Assembly: GCA_002221725.1 (NCBI GenBank)
Contig: NJFT01000029.1
Coordinates: 1-64,000 of the forward strand
Length of the DNA: 64,000 nucleotides
Source of the DNA: Scedosporium boydii
Taxonomy: Eukaryota; Ascomycota; Sordariomycetes; Microascales; Microascaceae
Direction: 5' to 3'
Part shown: positions 34,045 through 46,100 of the stretch, piece by piece
Position numbering within the stretch: position 1 is the first letter of the stretch
How the letters are laid out: every line of letters begins with the position of its first letter
Notes under the pieces: generated by a model
Database searches by the model: none
Seen by the model: the letters and a program-made list of their open reading frames with translations, nothing else
Told to the model about the DNA's origin: nothing
Program-made: the position numbers and the translations under genes

Positions 34045-35064
34045 TTACAGCAATGCAATTGCCGCCACCAAGCCTCCAAGGACCGCCATCAACGTCTTGA
34101 CAGAGTTGTCTACCATCATTACACTGTCGGAGCCAGCGCCCGAGTCCGAACTTCCTGTAGAATCGGAGTCCACTTCTTTGCCTTGCGCAATAGCGGTGAG
34201 CGCGTACCGAGTGGCCGTTACCACAGGATCGCCTTCGTATAGGGCGGTCAGAGTCGTTGTACCAACAACGCTGGATTTGAATGAGTATGAAGCAGTAGGG
34301 GACGCAGCAAGAGTAGTCGTATCCTGCTACGCGAACAGCTCAGGATACGCGGATTCCCAAATGGCAGCAAGCTCGTCCATGTCCAGGGGCGTGGGAGTAG
34401 AAAATGCAGATTTAGTCGGTGTTGCCTGGGCTCGTTCCTGTAAGCCAGCCCGGGTGGCTTGATCTAGTATACTTGAAAGGATACTTCTGACTCGAGAGGG
34501 ATAAACGGTTGGCGTTGCTGACTTGGTGGCGGAGGCCTTTGTCCGTGGGCCGGCGGTATTTGTCGGTTTCTCGTCAAAGTAACTTCCGTTGAGTTGTAAG
34601 GCGGCCATCCTGTTGGCGAGCTCCTTACGGCCCGTCGCACCCCGCATGTCGGGATGCAGGGCTATGTACGGCTGCTGGAAAAAGTCGGTCACCGGCGGCG
34701 CCACCCTGTTCTCGGCGGCGAGACGAGGTGGGAAGCCTAGGCCGTCGGGGCCGCCGCCATCATCAGCATCGCAACCTATGCCTTGAGCCCACTCACCCAC
34801 CACCATGGCGTGGAATGATTTGGTCGTGCATTTCGCCGCTCTTTGAAGCCGATCGGACAATGTGAGCCAATCCCCGGCCCTCTTCACTCTCCCTAGGGCA
34901 GCGCAGTTTAATATTGCTACGTGAGCATAATTTTCTGCGAGGATTCCTTCGTTGGTCACCTTCTGCACTGGTGGTTGGCGATTTCTGGGAATAGGCACTA
35001 AGAGCTCGAGACACTGAGTACTCTGGAATAGAAGCAGTGCCAGGAGAGGAACAGAGAGGAGCAT
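34045..35064 (-). pseudogene. GPI-type secreted protein truncated by an in-frame TAG
   Basis: The ATG at 35064 begins a signal peptide (LLSVPLLALLLFQSTQC). The ectodomain includes EWAQGIGCDADDGGGPDGLG, HPDMRGATGRKELANRMAAL and a Thr/Ser-rich stalk. The frame stops at TAG (34329-34327) after YPELFA. It then stays open, without another stop, for 93 codons to TAA at 34045. That part continues the stalk (DTTTLAASPTASYSFKSS; DSTGSSDSGAGSDS) and ends in a hydrophobic helix (TLMAVLGGLVAAIALL), a GPI-anchor-like tail. So the intact gene would encode a 339-aa surface protein, while this allele would release a 245-aa soluble form. No intron fits the TAG. Family not recognised. Confidence 0.65.
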
Positions 35065-35916
35065 GGCGAGGGATGCGAAAAAAAACGAATGGAAAAATCA
35101 CCCACGGTCGATAGATAAGACAGGCGGGCCAAGATGATCTGGTGTAATCTGCTGTAATACGATCGGAAGAGTGACGTCGTGTCGGTATTAGCGGGGATGG
35201 GTAAGAGACGTGAGGGGACGGGGAAGGATTTTAAAACCTGCCGATGAATACAGCCTTGCTTCTCCCCCGGCGATGGAACGTCGCTAAGAATCAGGGTTCG
35301 TGGAGTTATTATTGTTGGGCCCGGGTCCAAGACGATCACCGAACCGAACCGGCTGCCAGACCCACGCCTCGCAAATTACTAAATCGCAATTGCCCTGTCT
35401 CGGCTCCATGACGCATTGACACTAACTACACAGCCTCTGTTCATGGCGTCCGATGGCGAATTGATAATCTACATTGTAACCAAACTATTGGTTTTTTTTC
35501 TCGGCGCTAGTTCATCACAGCCCTGTTTGGCAGAGGAGGTGCGCACCTCTGCGCAAAAAAAAAGCATCTACTTCGTACATGGGGGGATCAGAGAAAGCCA
35601 AGCTTTCCCAAGTTCAAATTTTCTAATCTTCGGTTGGCGGCCCGGCTGATACACTACCAGCTGGCGTGAGTTCGGTAGCAGCTCAAGACAGCTGGGTACC
35701 ACTGAGTCGGGCCGCCAACAAGATTTGGAGACAGTGCATATCCGTTGTTACACACGGCTAATTTCCCGGTCTGCCGGTGCACAATCCTCAATCCGCATGC
35801 TTCCTTTGACCTCACCCCTAGTTTCTACGAACCAGTCTCATTCTTTCCCCAGCTCTCCTGGTCCCCTGGCTTTCTCCATGACGGATGCGCGATACGCCGT
35901 TGGACAAGCATGAAAC
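35065..35916. other. Divergent intergenic region of two surface-protein genes
   Basis: 0.85 kb between start codons of two secreted/GPI-type genes; may hold shared control sites, none recognised. Confidence 0.4.
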
Positions 35917-36831
35917 ATGGCGCTATCCGAAATCATATTACTCGCCCTAGCTGTCTCGACGAGGGCCTTGGCGGAAAATTTTCAGGGGCTCGGCCTGACT
36001 CTTCTCGAAGGCGGTTCTGGCGCAAACACGCTCGACAAGCGCGCTGATCCCGTGAACGGGACCGTCGTCACATATACACTGCCATTCTGCGACAAGGACA
36101 CATCCAATCTTGCTGGAGGAGGCAGAACCTGGCCCATCGCCCCGGATACGTGCATGAAAGTGTCGACGAGCACGTCGTTCGAGATCCTCGAGGTGCCCAA
36201 GTGCGCAAACGGCACCCAGGCGCTCCTGGCCCGATACGAAGGCCGAGACTGCAACTATGGAGAGGTCACGTTTAGCGGCGGACTTGTCGAGGTGAAGGAC
36301 AAAGACATCGGGACGTGCCAGACGGTAATGCCTAGGAACTACACCGTCGACGAGACGCACGCGTCGCTTGCCAGTTTCGGCTTCTTCTGCGATGGGAGAA
36401 CGACCCCACGTCCGGAGGGCGACGATGGACCAAAAGCGAAGAAGGGTTCCGTCTCGATGAACCTTTGCCCTATCAACGGAAATCCACCCAGGGGAGCACC
36501 GACCTGGGAGCACCCTCAGCCGGATGAATGCGTCGTGTCGCTCTCGGGGTGGCAGGCCAGGATCTATAAGCCTGCCACTTGTGCCGATGGGAAGCAGGCT
36601 AGGTTGGCCAAATGGCTCAATAACAGGTTCTGCGAGGGTCATTACGACGAGATTGGTGATATCACGCCGGACATGATCGAGACCTGCGTTCCGATTAGCG
36701 AGGACCATCATGGGAGCTTCACTTTCTATTGCACGGGGGCAGGCGAAGGTTGGTCTATACTCAGACAACAATCGGCACTTCTGCTTGTCGCTTCCTGGCT
36801 ATCTATATTCCTTGGTGCGAAACTCTTATAG
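35917..36831 (+). CDS. Secreted cysteine-rich, probably GPI-anchored protein
   Basis: Intronless, 304 aa. A signal peptide (LSEIILLALAVSTRALA) is followed by a short propeptide-like region ending LDKR, a possible Kex2 site. Two cysteine-bearing modules look related to each other: SFEILEVPKCANGTQALLARYEGRDC and ARIYKPATCADGKQARLAKWLNNRFC. Both share a Cys-x-(N/D)-G-x-QA pattern, which suggests an internal duplication. The C-terminus is hydrophobic (SALLLVASWLSIFLGAKLL), consistent with GPI anchoring. No named family recognised. Divergently placed against another GPI-type gene. Confidence 0.75.
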   Translation: MALSEIILLALAVSTRALAENFQGLGLTLLEGGSGANTLDKRADPVNGTVVTYTLPFCDKDTSNLAGGGRTWPIAPDTCMKVSTSTSFEILEVPKCANGTQALLARYEGRDCNYGEVTFSGGLVEVKDKDIGTCQTVMPRNYTVDETHASLASFGFFCDGRTTPRPEGDDGPKAKKGSVSMNLCPINGNPPRGAPTWEHPQPDECVVSLSGWQARIYKPATCADGKQARLAKWLNNRFCEGHYDEIGDITPDMIETCVPISEDHHGSFTFYCTGAGEGWSILRQQSALLLVASWLSIFLGAKLL

Positions 36832-37430
36832 AATCGATTAACACTGATCCTTATCCGCGACACCGACGCATTCTCATAATGCGAACATAATCACCAGATC
36901 TACATGGACACAATACAACGGAGCAAATATACACCTAATAATGCATTCGTCTATCGGAATTACGCAATATCTTCATTAACGCCTTCGTCGAGCATATTTG
37001 GAAGCGAAACTGGGAGCATTGGCAGTTATCTTTAAGCACATTCAAAGCGGTCGCGTGTATTTTTCATACGTACTATTACCGTCATAGATATCGAGGTGGA
37101 CCGGGCCCAAGTCCAGGAGAGGAGGTCGTGATGCTGCAGTTTGATGGGGAACAGAACATGTGGAGGTCACTTGTGGAGCGAGATGTCTATGCCCAAGTCT
37201 TTGTGTATATAATGCGCTAATTTTCATGTAAAATGCAGATTTCCACTTGTGAGTTGTATCGATCAACAAAAGAAATAACCCAACATCCTGTCCCAGCCAC
37301 CGTATATCCTGTCGTAGAAGTTTCTATACCCATCCATCTGTCCTTTTTCATCCGGCCGCCACAACGACACATGTACCGTGATTAACCCCTCTATCATCCT
37401 TCCAAACACCATTTGGCCTGGTATCCGAGT
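36832..37430. other. Intergenic, nothing recognised
   Basis: Convergent 3' flanks of the surface-protein gene and the MDR oxidoreductase; AT-rich, no feature seen. Confidence 0.4.
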
Positions 37431-38857
37431 CTACTTGAGCTTGACCACCAACCTGCTTCCAGAGATCTCACCCCGCCTCATGAGCTCGAGGCACGAATTG
37501 ATAACCTCCAGCCCGCCATCGACAATCTGCGTTTCTGGAAGCGTAATGACTCCGTTCTTCAGCGAATGATACAGCCAATAGCTCAAAACGCAGCCCAACT
37601 CCTCGTTCTCGTGGAACATCTTAACAGGCACCTGGTGAATCCGGACGTTGGGCGCCTTGACCTTGGGTGCGCCCGTGAGGCAGACGAGGTGGCTGAGAGT
37701 GCTGCCCCTTTGAGTGAATGGGTCTGGTATCGCGTCGGGATCGTCGATGTCTGTGGGGTATCGGGAGGACGCGCAAGCTGCGAGGACGTTTTGGCACCAA
37801 GTGGACGTCTCCTTGCCGATGAAGTCCATGGCGAAACGGAGGGAACCGTGCGTGTGTTGCCGGACTTCTGTCGCGGCTCGGTCTAGATCGGCTCGGTCTA
37901 CAAGGACATCTGGGTGGAATGTTAATGGACGTCTATGGGTCGTAGGGTTTGATGAGGAGTACTTACCAACGCCCAGGGCACGTAACCTCTCCCCATGCTT
38001 TTTTACGTCGACCACTCCGATAATCTTGAGCCCTGTCGCCTTTGCCAGTTGAATGCATAGCTGTGCCGTCACGCTTGACGCTCCGTACAGCAAGATCCAC
38101 TCCCCCTTACTCGGTCGGCTTCCCAGTGGGATGGGATTGAAGATTTCCTCGAAGCAGTCCTTGGGGACCGTTTCTCGCTCTTGCCTCTGAAGGATGGACA
38201 GAAGATCTAGATAGGAGAGTTTGCCTTGCTGGGGGAGAGTGGTTCCTAGACAGACTCCGAGGGAAAGGGCGGCGGTTACGAATGCGACGCCGAGAGACGC
38301 GGCTTGGTATGGGTCAATACCCTTGGGGATTTTTATGGCGTTGAAGCTGCAGACGACGGCATATTCTTGGAAAGCTGACTTTCGGAAATCTCGATAGTCG
38401 GTAGCGACAGCTAGTACCTAGTAGAGGAGGAGGTTAGGCTGGTTGAGGTTGGGGTTCGGGCTAGGACACGGGCATGAAGATCCTTACCTGATCGCCTACG
38501 GATATCCTAGATCCCTGTGGTGTGTTCTGCGCGACAACCGTTCCTACAAACTCCCTCCCGTTCAAGCATGGAAGCTTGGGCAAAGCGAAGCCGAAATCCC
38601 TGCAGACGAGAGTATAATAAGTTAGTCATGCTTCATCCCAACCAAGTTCATCCCTATCATTACATGATTTGAATGAATACTTACGCCGACTTCCAGTCGA
38701 TGGGGTTGAGTCCAATGGCCTCAACTTGTACCAGCAACTCTCCATCCTTCAGGTTAGGGATATCCCCCTCAGCAAAGGTCTCATAGGGCGACCGGGGTTG
38801 ATGCAATAGAAGCTGCGTCTGCACGGTGGGCAGCTTGGGCTGGTTGATTGGAGCCAT
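37431..38857 (-). CDS. Medium-chain dehydrogenase/reductase (zinc-type alcohol dehydrogenase-like)
   Basis: Four exons (38857-38685, 38599-38488, 38417-37967, 37909-37431) encode 404 aa. The N-terminal GroES-like domain has GLNPIDWK and NGREFVGTVVA. The Rossmann part has GEWILLYGASSVTAQLCIQLAKATG, the G-A-S-S-x-x-x nucleotide-binding loop, and IIGVVDVKKHGERLRALG. The C-terminus DGGLEVINSCLELMRRGEISGSRLVVKL is the usual family ending. Catalytic-zinc ligands are not evident, so it is closer to the quinone oxidoreductase/enoyl-reductase-like branch common in fungi. Substrate unknown. The start ATG follows an alternative longer frame that lacks conservation. Confidence 0.88.
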
Positions 38858-40956
38858 GTCGCGTACAACTTGTACTGATGTGGTGGTCTTTGCACGCCTT
38901 GTGTTTGGGCAAAGAGATGTAAGCCGGTTTCCCATGCGAAGTGACAAAATAGAAAAAAGTTTGCTGGTGTCTTACTATTAAACGAAAAAGGATGAAGGAG
39001 GGAAGGGCGTGTGAGAAGCCGCGTGACAACTTTATGCGTAGGCAAGCGAGAGTTATTGGGCGGAAACACGGAACAAGGCATGTCCCAAGCCCGTGGCACT
39101 CGGCAATGGACCGGCCAGGAATAATGATTATTAAATGTGATGTGCTCGTCAATCGACAGATAATCAAGGTCTTGGTCAATGCGTGATATCATGGGCCAGT
39201 TCCCTCAAGGGGTCCTCTCGAGAGGGGAGAGATGGAGACGTTGGCGTTTTTTCTCCGTCGGGTGATGGGCGTATAGGGTCGCGCAATCGCTAGGGGTCGA
39301 AGGCGTCATGGAACTCCGACGCCAATCCCGAATCATTCCCACCGGACGTGGAGAGGTCCCGGCCTGCCATCTGCCACTCGGCATGCCACGCTAGACGAGG
39401 AGATCTTTGTAAGAGTATTCCCTGTTAAGATGTGGCCAAGAAGATGGATGGTCCAACCGGATATTTTGCCAGTTCACACTTTATCTTTTTTAATGCCTTC
39501 AAGGAGTATCCAGACCAGATCTCCCCTTGACGGTGTCAGCTCCTCTTGTGCGGAGAGAGCGTGGGGGCATTGCTGGCGAGAGAGTAAGCCAACTGCTCGT
39601 CATTCTGGCCTAGATTGAACAAGGTCTTAAGAGGAGGATCCCTGAGGAGCCTTGCGGAAGTGGTCGGAGCCAATGAGGGGCAAGATGTCAAGGGGGTGAG
39701 CCCCCGGTGAATCGGGTTTACATGCCCCAGATACCCTCCGTAGTTGACCGGACATATCGAACAAGCGAACAAGTACGCCTGCAAGGAAACCTGGGATGAT
39801 AAGAAACGGGAAAAGAGCCCCGCACCCCACGACAGGCCAGATCGAGCGGCTCAATAGCCCCTGTTCCTGGACTAATAAACTATCACGCACCCACGCCAAC
39901 CACTCAAATTACTCAATGGAGGGGACACAAAATATTAAAAGGATCAAACTCGTCTGTTTAGACATGTACGCAATCGACGTTCGAAATATTGGAAACGTTC
40001 CGGATTAAATTCGCTCAAGACCTCCAGCACCCGGCGTTGCGTCGCTCTGTCGCGTCTTTTGCCAATGGCCCAATGCCAGATGTGGGATTTCGCCCATTTA
40101 GCTCCGACGCAATCGCTAGCGCGTCGCACGTCATCCGCCTCAACCAAGACAAAGATGTAGAAAGCTCCCTCACAGAGAGCAACGGATCTCCTATGAAGGA
40201 AGTGGGTGCTGCATAAGAGGTAAAACCCGCGGGTTTCGTGGCGTCTTTCTTTGCAGGCTATTGGAACTTCGGGCCATGACCGGGATGCTGCCCAGACCTG
40301 GAAAGACGCATCTTGAGCTAGTATTTTGTCATATTTCTCGTAAGATTAGAAAATGGAAACATCGTTGGGCTAACCGTCCATGCCACGCCAACGCCATGTA
40401 ACTCTCACCCGCGCATGAGCTTCTTTTTCACGATATGCTTGGTGACCCCCCTGCAGAGCCCTCGCCAAACCCCTCAGCTGAAGCTCCGTGCCATGAGAAT
40501 GCAAGCGGGACGGTTGAGTTGGCGCTTGCGTCGGTTCGCCAGTAATGATCGACGCGAAACCGAGCGTACCGGGAAAAGGAGTGACGCTTTGCTCGCCCTA
40601 CAGTCGCACTAAGGGTCTGGAGGGATAGCTCAGGATGAAGAGCATGGCTTGATCTGCCCCTCGCTCTCCATTGACCCGGCATAACGACATTTTGCTTTCA
40701 TGCTGCGTCATGTATCTCGAGCACCCTAGTGGCTTGAAGCTGAGCTGCAGCAACGTGACGAAGTGTCGTGGCCCGCATCAAGACTTGGAGATATAATACG
40801 GTCATCGTCACTCGCTATTGAGAGAAGAAAAGAAATCCTGCTTCTTATCCCAGGCCATTCGGTCATCTATAAACCTCTTCAATCTATATCCGTTCCTTAC
40901 CGGACATACCTACCCTTCCCCTCCCCTTCTCCTCCCGTCATCAAATACTACCCAAC
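38858..40956. other. 2.1-kb gene-poor interval
   Basis: A minus-strand open frame at 39899-39627 contains one hydrophobic stretch (VVGCGALFPFLIIPGFLAGVLV), but I see no homologous domain, start context or second exon. Otherwise nothing recognised. The last ~150 bases are a pyrimidine-rich leader of the next gene. Confidence 0.35.
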
Positions 40957-42414
40957 ATGGCTTCTAACGACGTTGTACACGCCGAAACCGACCCCGCCGT
41001 CTATGACGAGTACCGCGAGAAGTGGTCTGCTCTTCCCGAGGATGAGGCTGGCTGGCTCCAGCGTGCGAAGGATGTCGGCGCCGTCCTTGATGTCGATGCT
41101 GCCCAACGTGAGCGGGAGAAGAAGTCCCCCAGGGCAGAGGTTGCGTTGCTGAAGCACTCCGGTCTCACCAAGATCCTTGGTCCTAAGAAGTACGGCGGCG
41201 GTGAGCAGCCATTGAGCTTGGGATACAAGGTCATTCGGGAGGTTGCCAAGGCGGATGGGTAGGTGAACTTCTATGCAGTACTTGGAGATTCCCTTGTATC
41301 GTCCTTGACTAACAAAGCATGTAGATCTATTGGTATGCTTCTCGGCTACCACCTCCTCTGGTCTCTCACTGGAAACATTGTCGGTAGCGCTGAGCAGGCC
41401 GATCGTCTCCAGGAGCTCATCATCACCAACAACTACTTCCTCGGAGGTGCTGTCAACCCTCGCGACGGCGATCTCAAGATTACCGAGGAGGGAGACAACA
41501 TCGTCTTCAATGGCTTCAAGAACTTCAGCACCGGTGGTGTCATCTCCGATCTGACTGTATTGGAGGGTGTCTTGGATGGCACCGAGAACCACATCTTTGC
41601 CGTCGTCAAGTCCGACCAGCTCCAGTTCCAGCGCAACTGGAACAACATCGGCGTGAGGCTTAGCGAGTCCGGAAGCGTCAAGATTGAGAACGTCAAGGCG
41701 CCCTGGACTGATGCTCTCGGATGGAATGTTGAGAAGAAGGAGCCCGATCTCTCTATTCTTGGCATCCCCTGGGCGTCCCTCTTGCTCCCTGCGTTAGTTC
41801 TCCTCCAATCGCTGTACATCCGAATGATGCTAATATCCAAACAGTATCCAGCTCGTCTTCTCCAACCTCTACCTTGGCATTGCCCAGGGTGCAGTAACCA
41901 CTGCTGCCAAGTATACCAACAGCACCACTCGCCCATGGCCCTATGGCGGCGATGTATGTCTTTCCCCTCTTGCCCCTATTCTTCCTCGTATATCTAACAC
42001 CCTGTCTAGAACAAGGAAAAGGCCACGGATGAGTTCTACATTCTCAGCAACTACGGCAATTGGCACGCCCACCTCCGCGCCGCCGAAGCCCTCGCCAACG
42101 TCGCCGGTCAAGAGATCGACGCCTTGTACAAGAAGGGCACTCCCGACAGGACCAAGGTCACCGCCGCCGACCGTGGAGAGCTTGCCGAGACCATCGCTAG
42201 CCTCAAGGTCGTGACTACGGACACCGGCCTACGCGTCACTAACGGCGTCTTCGAGGTCACCGGAGCCAGGGCCACATCTTTCAGGGTCAACCTCGACCGA
42301 TTCTGGAGGGATATCAGGACGCATTCTCTGCACGATCCTGTTGCGTACAAGAATAGGGAGTTGGGCAGGTACCAGCTCCTGGGTGAGATTCCTGAGCCTA
42401 CATGGTATACTTAG
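40957..42414 (+). CDS. Acyl-CoA-dehydrogenase-like flavin monooxygenase (DszC/SfnB-like)
   Basis: Four exons (40957-41258, 41325-41792, 41845-41953, 42010-42414) encode 427 aa. An N-terminal helical domain (ILGPKKYGGGEQPLSLGY; REVAKADGSIGMLLGYHLLW) precedes the middle beta-domain (YFLGGAVNPRDGDL; GFKNFSTGGVISDLTVLEG). The C-terminal four-helix domain begins LVFSNLYLGIAQGAVTTAA and includes YTNSTTRPWPYGG. This order and the W-P-x-G segment match the acyl-CoA dehydrogenase fold of DszC-like flavin-dependent monooxygenases, which use reduced flavin to oxidise sulfur or nitrogen compounds, rather than mitochondrial fatty-acid enzymes. No peroxisomal or mitochondrial targeting signal is evident. 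Confidence 0.85.
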
Positions 42415-42514
42415 ATGGTGTGCGATGGATAAGGCTAGCCTAATAATCTGTTTGCTGAGATAGCACGTAGTTCACTCATATTAGCACTGAATCCATGATG
42501 ATACCAAGAAAGGG

Positions 42515-42559
<45 letters not shown>

Positions 42560-43113
42560 AACTGAAGCTTGCGTGCAATTAGCGATATCTGAAATATCAA
42601 TGATAATAACTCAACTACCCTGTCGGTAGAGCACATACCCGTAGCAGGACCACGCCAACTGTACTGCCTCCTGAGCTAGGAGCCAACAGTATAATGTGCC
42701 AGATGGAGGTCAAATACGTATTTCCGAGGTTCCGGCATAGAATATTTAAGTCATCGTTTCTTTTCATCACTTCTACATGAGGAAAATGAGTTCCACAGTT
42801 GCAATAGTTTCGTTATCATCCGAGTTCAGCGTATTATTTCGAGCGTCTGTTTTTAACTCATCTTTCAATTGCAATTATACGATTTCTCTTTATCGCTGTC
42901 TTCGTCCCTAGGATAATTAGGATACCGCCTGTGCTTCTTATATTTTATGTAACTTGCATTTGATGCCTTATATGCTGCGGTGGCGCGGAATCTGCCCGTC
43001 GTGGGACTGCACAAACTTTGATGGTTACGACTTACGAGCGCTCGACCATAATTAAACTCCTCTTAAAATTCCAACCATAAACAATCCAGCAGCGCAAGCA
43101 ACGAGTAGATCTG
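42415..43113. other. Intergenic with A42 run
   Basis: AT-rich convergent 3' flanks; the only notable object is the long A tract. Confidence 0.45.
42515..42556 (+). repeat. Homopolymer of 42 A
   Basis: Uninterrupted run of 42 adenines about 100 bp past the stop of the flavoprotein gene. That gene has introns, so this is not the tail of a retrocopy of it. Confidence 0.9.
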
Positions 43114-46100
43114 TTACGTGGTCAGGAATACGCCGCATGTAGGGACTGTTGGTGGGTCTGAATACGTACGAAGGCACATCCATGACCACTGGGTTCGCCA
43201 GCAGCAGAGCCGTGACTGTCCCCGTTCGTGGAAAAGTTGAGTCGGCGGCCCCGATATTTCTGTACGTCCCAGCGGCTGCTGCGAGATATCTCCCGAATTT
43301 TGCGCTGGTCCGAACTTGCTTTCGGCTTTCTTCTCGTCTGTCGGCCCTTCAGACATCATGTCAACCTTCTTCGAATCGTCAGTTTCGATTCCGCTGTCGA
43401 TCAAATCCAGCAGTGCCCGACTGTTTGGAAACTTCCACAATGTGAAAAAAGTCCCTAGTGACATGCCTTGTGGCAGGTCTTCATCCGCGATGGACCCCTC
43501 TTTGAGTCCTCGGAAGTATGCCACCGCGGGAGCAACAGTCATTGAATTCACAATTCCTGGCATCAAGATCATGTTCAGGCCCTTTCGCAGTTGGAATCTA
43601 ACTCGCGGGTCCGCTCCGTTTCTCAGCCAAAGCTCCATGACCTTCGTCGAAGCTCTAGGTTCCGCAGATCGGAGGGTCTTCATGAGAACTGCATGCCACA
43701 ATGGCTTACCGGCAAAGTGAACACCGTCTGGGAATACTGCACTTCCAGGGAAGCCGTAGCTGAAGATTTTTTTCATGACTTTAAGGCACGCATTTGGTTC
43801 CGTTTCGGATTTAATTGCCCTGGACATGATGAGAAAAAGACCGGTTTCGAGATCGGAGACTCTCCTACCTCGGAAGACCCAGTCGATAAATTCCTCATAG
43901 CCGACAAAGGCGCTGAGGTCTAGAAGACACAACGGCTGCTCTCGAGTCTCGCGGCTTCCTTTGGTTCCAATACAGCCGAATCCACATGTTTCGTACTGGA
44001 TTTGGTCTACGGAGAGTAGGATGCGAAAGATCTCTTCAGATCCGTCGTCAAGCCTTATCTGCCTTACTCTGTGAAGAAACCCGGGAAGAAACGAGCTTGC
44101 ATCAGAGAATGAGATGAAGTGGAGTTCGTCGTGCTCCAGCTCATTGAAACCATTGTGGACTCCATTGGCACCATTGGCACCATTGTCGATTCCGCTCACA
44201 CCATTGACGACGGAAAGAATACGGCTGATCAATGGCGACGATTGCGCAGGCGTGGAGTTCATTGCCACCTCCCACTGCACGTCCATTCGGTACGCCCATA
44301 CCATAGCCAGAGTGATCTGATGATCGTCTAATTGACGGCATGGAGCCACCTGGCGCTTCAGATATTCTTCGAGAACTTCTGGAATGGATCTGTGTATGAA
44401 CTTGACGGCCGATTCGTCCGCAATTTCAATCAGCCCGTTACATCGGGACAGGACAGCGGTTTCAATAGTCTTCCGCACCTCATCGTCGGGCATATTAATA
44501 TCCCGAAACCATTTGTGAAAATCCAAGTCCACTATACCCAGCTGTGCACTGATCTGTTTTCTCGCATCCCCTGCAGCGAGTATGGAGAAACAACCAAAAG
44601 GCATCAAATAGAATTTTTCATTTCTCGGACCGGCACTATCGGCGTTGCCAGTCCAGACGGCGTCGAAGGCCGCATGGCCCGGGTCTCGGTCTTCCGGAGA
44701 GAGAAGAATCCCGTACGACCGCAAGATGGCCGCTAGGAGCATGTCGACACTTCCTCGGTATCCGTCATCAATACTGTCGAGGATTTGAGTCAAGAGAGCT
44801 TGTAAGTCCGAAGGCGTTCTGGCCACCTGTGTCCGAAGATGCGAGATGGGAATCAAGGCATTTAGACCGCGCTCTAGAGACTTCAGAACCAGTGCAACCC
44901 AAAGGAAAACACCCTCGGCAGCCTGTAGGATGTCCTGCACGAGCCCCTCGCCTTCGCTATCCCCTTGCTCCTTCCGCTTCTTGAAAGCTGTATGCTCCTC
45001 AAGCCTGTCCCTGATAAATCGCTCGATGTCTCGCTCCGTCAATCGGTGGAGGGCAATCCTTTGGCTGCTGTCAAACCTTCTTATGAATGGTTCCTGGACC
45101 CTGCTAGAAACACACAGTTTGACGTTGCCATTCGAGTTTTCCGTCCACTGCAGCAGTTTGTCGACCAGCTGCCCGTGACTCTCGTTGACGCCGCTGTCAT
45201 CGAACTCGTCCAACCCGTCGATGAAGAAGCAGATACGAATTCTTCCTAGTGAGGGGCTCTCATCGGCGGAGGCCGACAGGCTGACCAACCGTGCGAACGC
45301 GTCCTTAATTTCGGCTGCGAGGAGGTCGGATCCCCTTCTCCCTCGTGATGGCTCTTGCATTATCTTAGCTCGCGTGACTGGGAACAGCGACTTGACCAGC
45401 GTGGGAGCTTTGCAGAGAACTTCATATAAAAGTCCACGGATTAAACCGTTGAGGCTCTTTTCATCTTTATCGGTGCCCATCCTCCAGAAGAAGAATTTCG
45501 CAAAGACGAGCTCCCTGTCTCCAGCCCACTCAGTAAGCAGAGACTGTGTGTATGGGTGGCGACAAAGATACTTCATTAGCATTGACTTGCCGGATCCCGG
45601 TTTCCCTGCAATGTGGAAGATCCCCGATCCTGTTCGCAGCCAATCTGGGAACGTCAGTGATAGCTGTGGCTCCCGCTCACGAATTAACTCGGGTGTCTCG
45701 AAAATCCATGTAAGCGTGTTTTCATGCGGATCCTTCAAATCTTGAAATCTCTGGCCGAGGTTTTGGAAATGAAGCAGCTCGAGGATCATGCCATCGGCCA
45801 CGAGCTCCTGTGCGCCTCGAAAAGTTTGTGTCGCGTCCTCGGCCGACTGTGAGATTCTGTCGGACTGGATGGAAGACTGGATGACTTGGAGCTGCTCTTC
45901 GAGTTCGCCCAGACTTGTCATAATCTGGGAATTTCTCACACCCAACGAGTCGAGGCTGTGTAGTATGCGTTCGACATCGACCCTGTGGCACGGCTTAATT
46001 ACTCAACCCTAGGACTTTTCTCGATTTTTCTGTAGGCGCCACCTACTGAGTCCGGATCGTAACCAACAAATTAAGCCTCTTGCCAGAGGAGTTCAACTCA

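Noticed and set aside
38488..38599. Suspected frameshift in the second exon of the MDR oxidoreductase
   Set aside because: On re-reading the bases the exon is in phase (ADFGFALPKLPCLNGREF) and all exons total 1,215 nt.
39627..39899. Minus-strand open frame with a hydrophobic segment
   Set aside because: No homologous domain, no neighbouring exon and no convincing start; one hydrophobic stretch can occur by chance.
40957..42556. A42 run as the poly(A) tail of a retrocopied flavoprotein gene
   Set aside because: The gene upstream contains three normal introns, so it is not a retrocopy.
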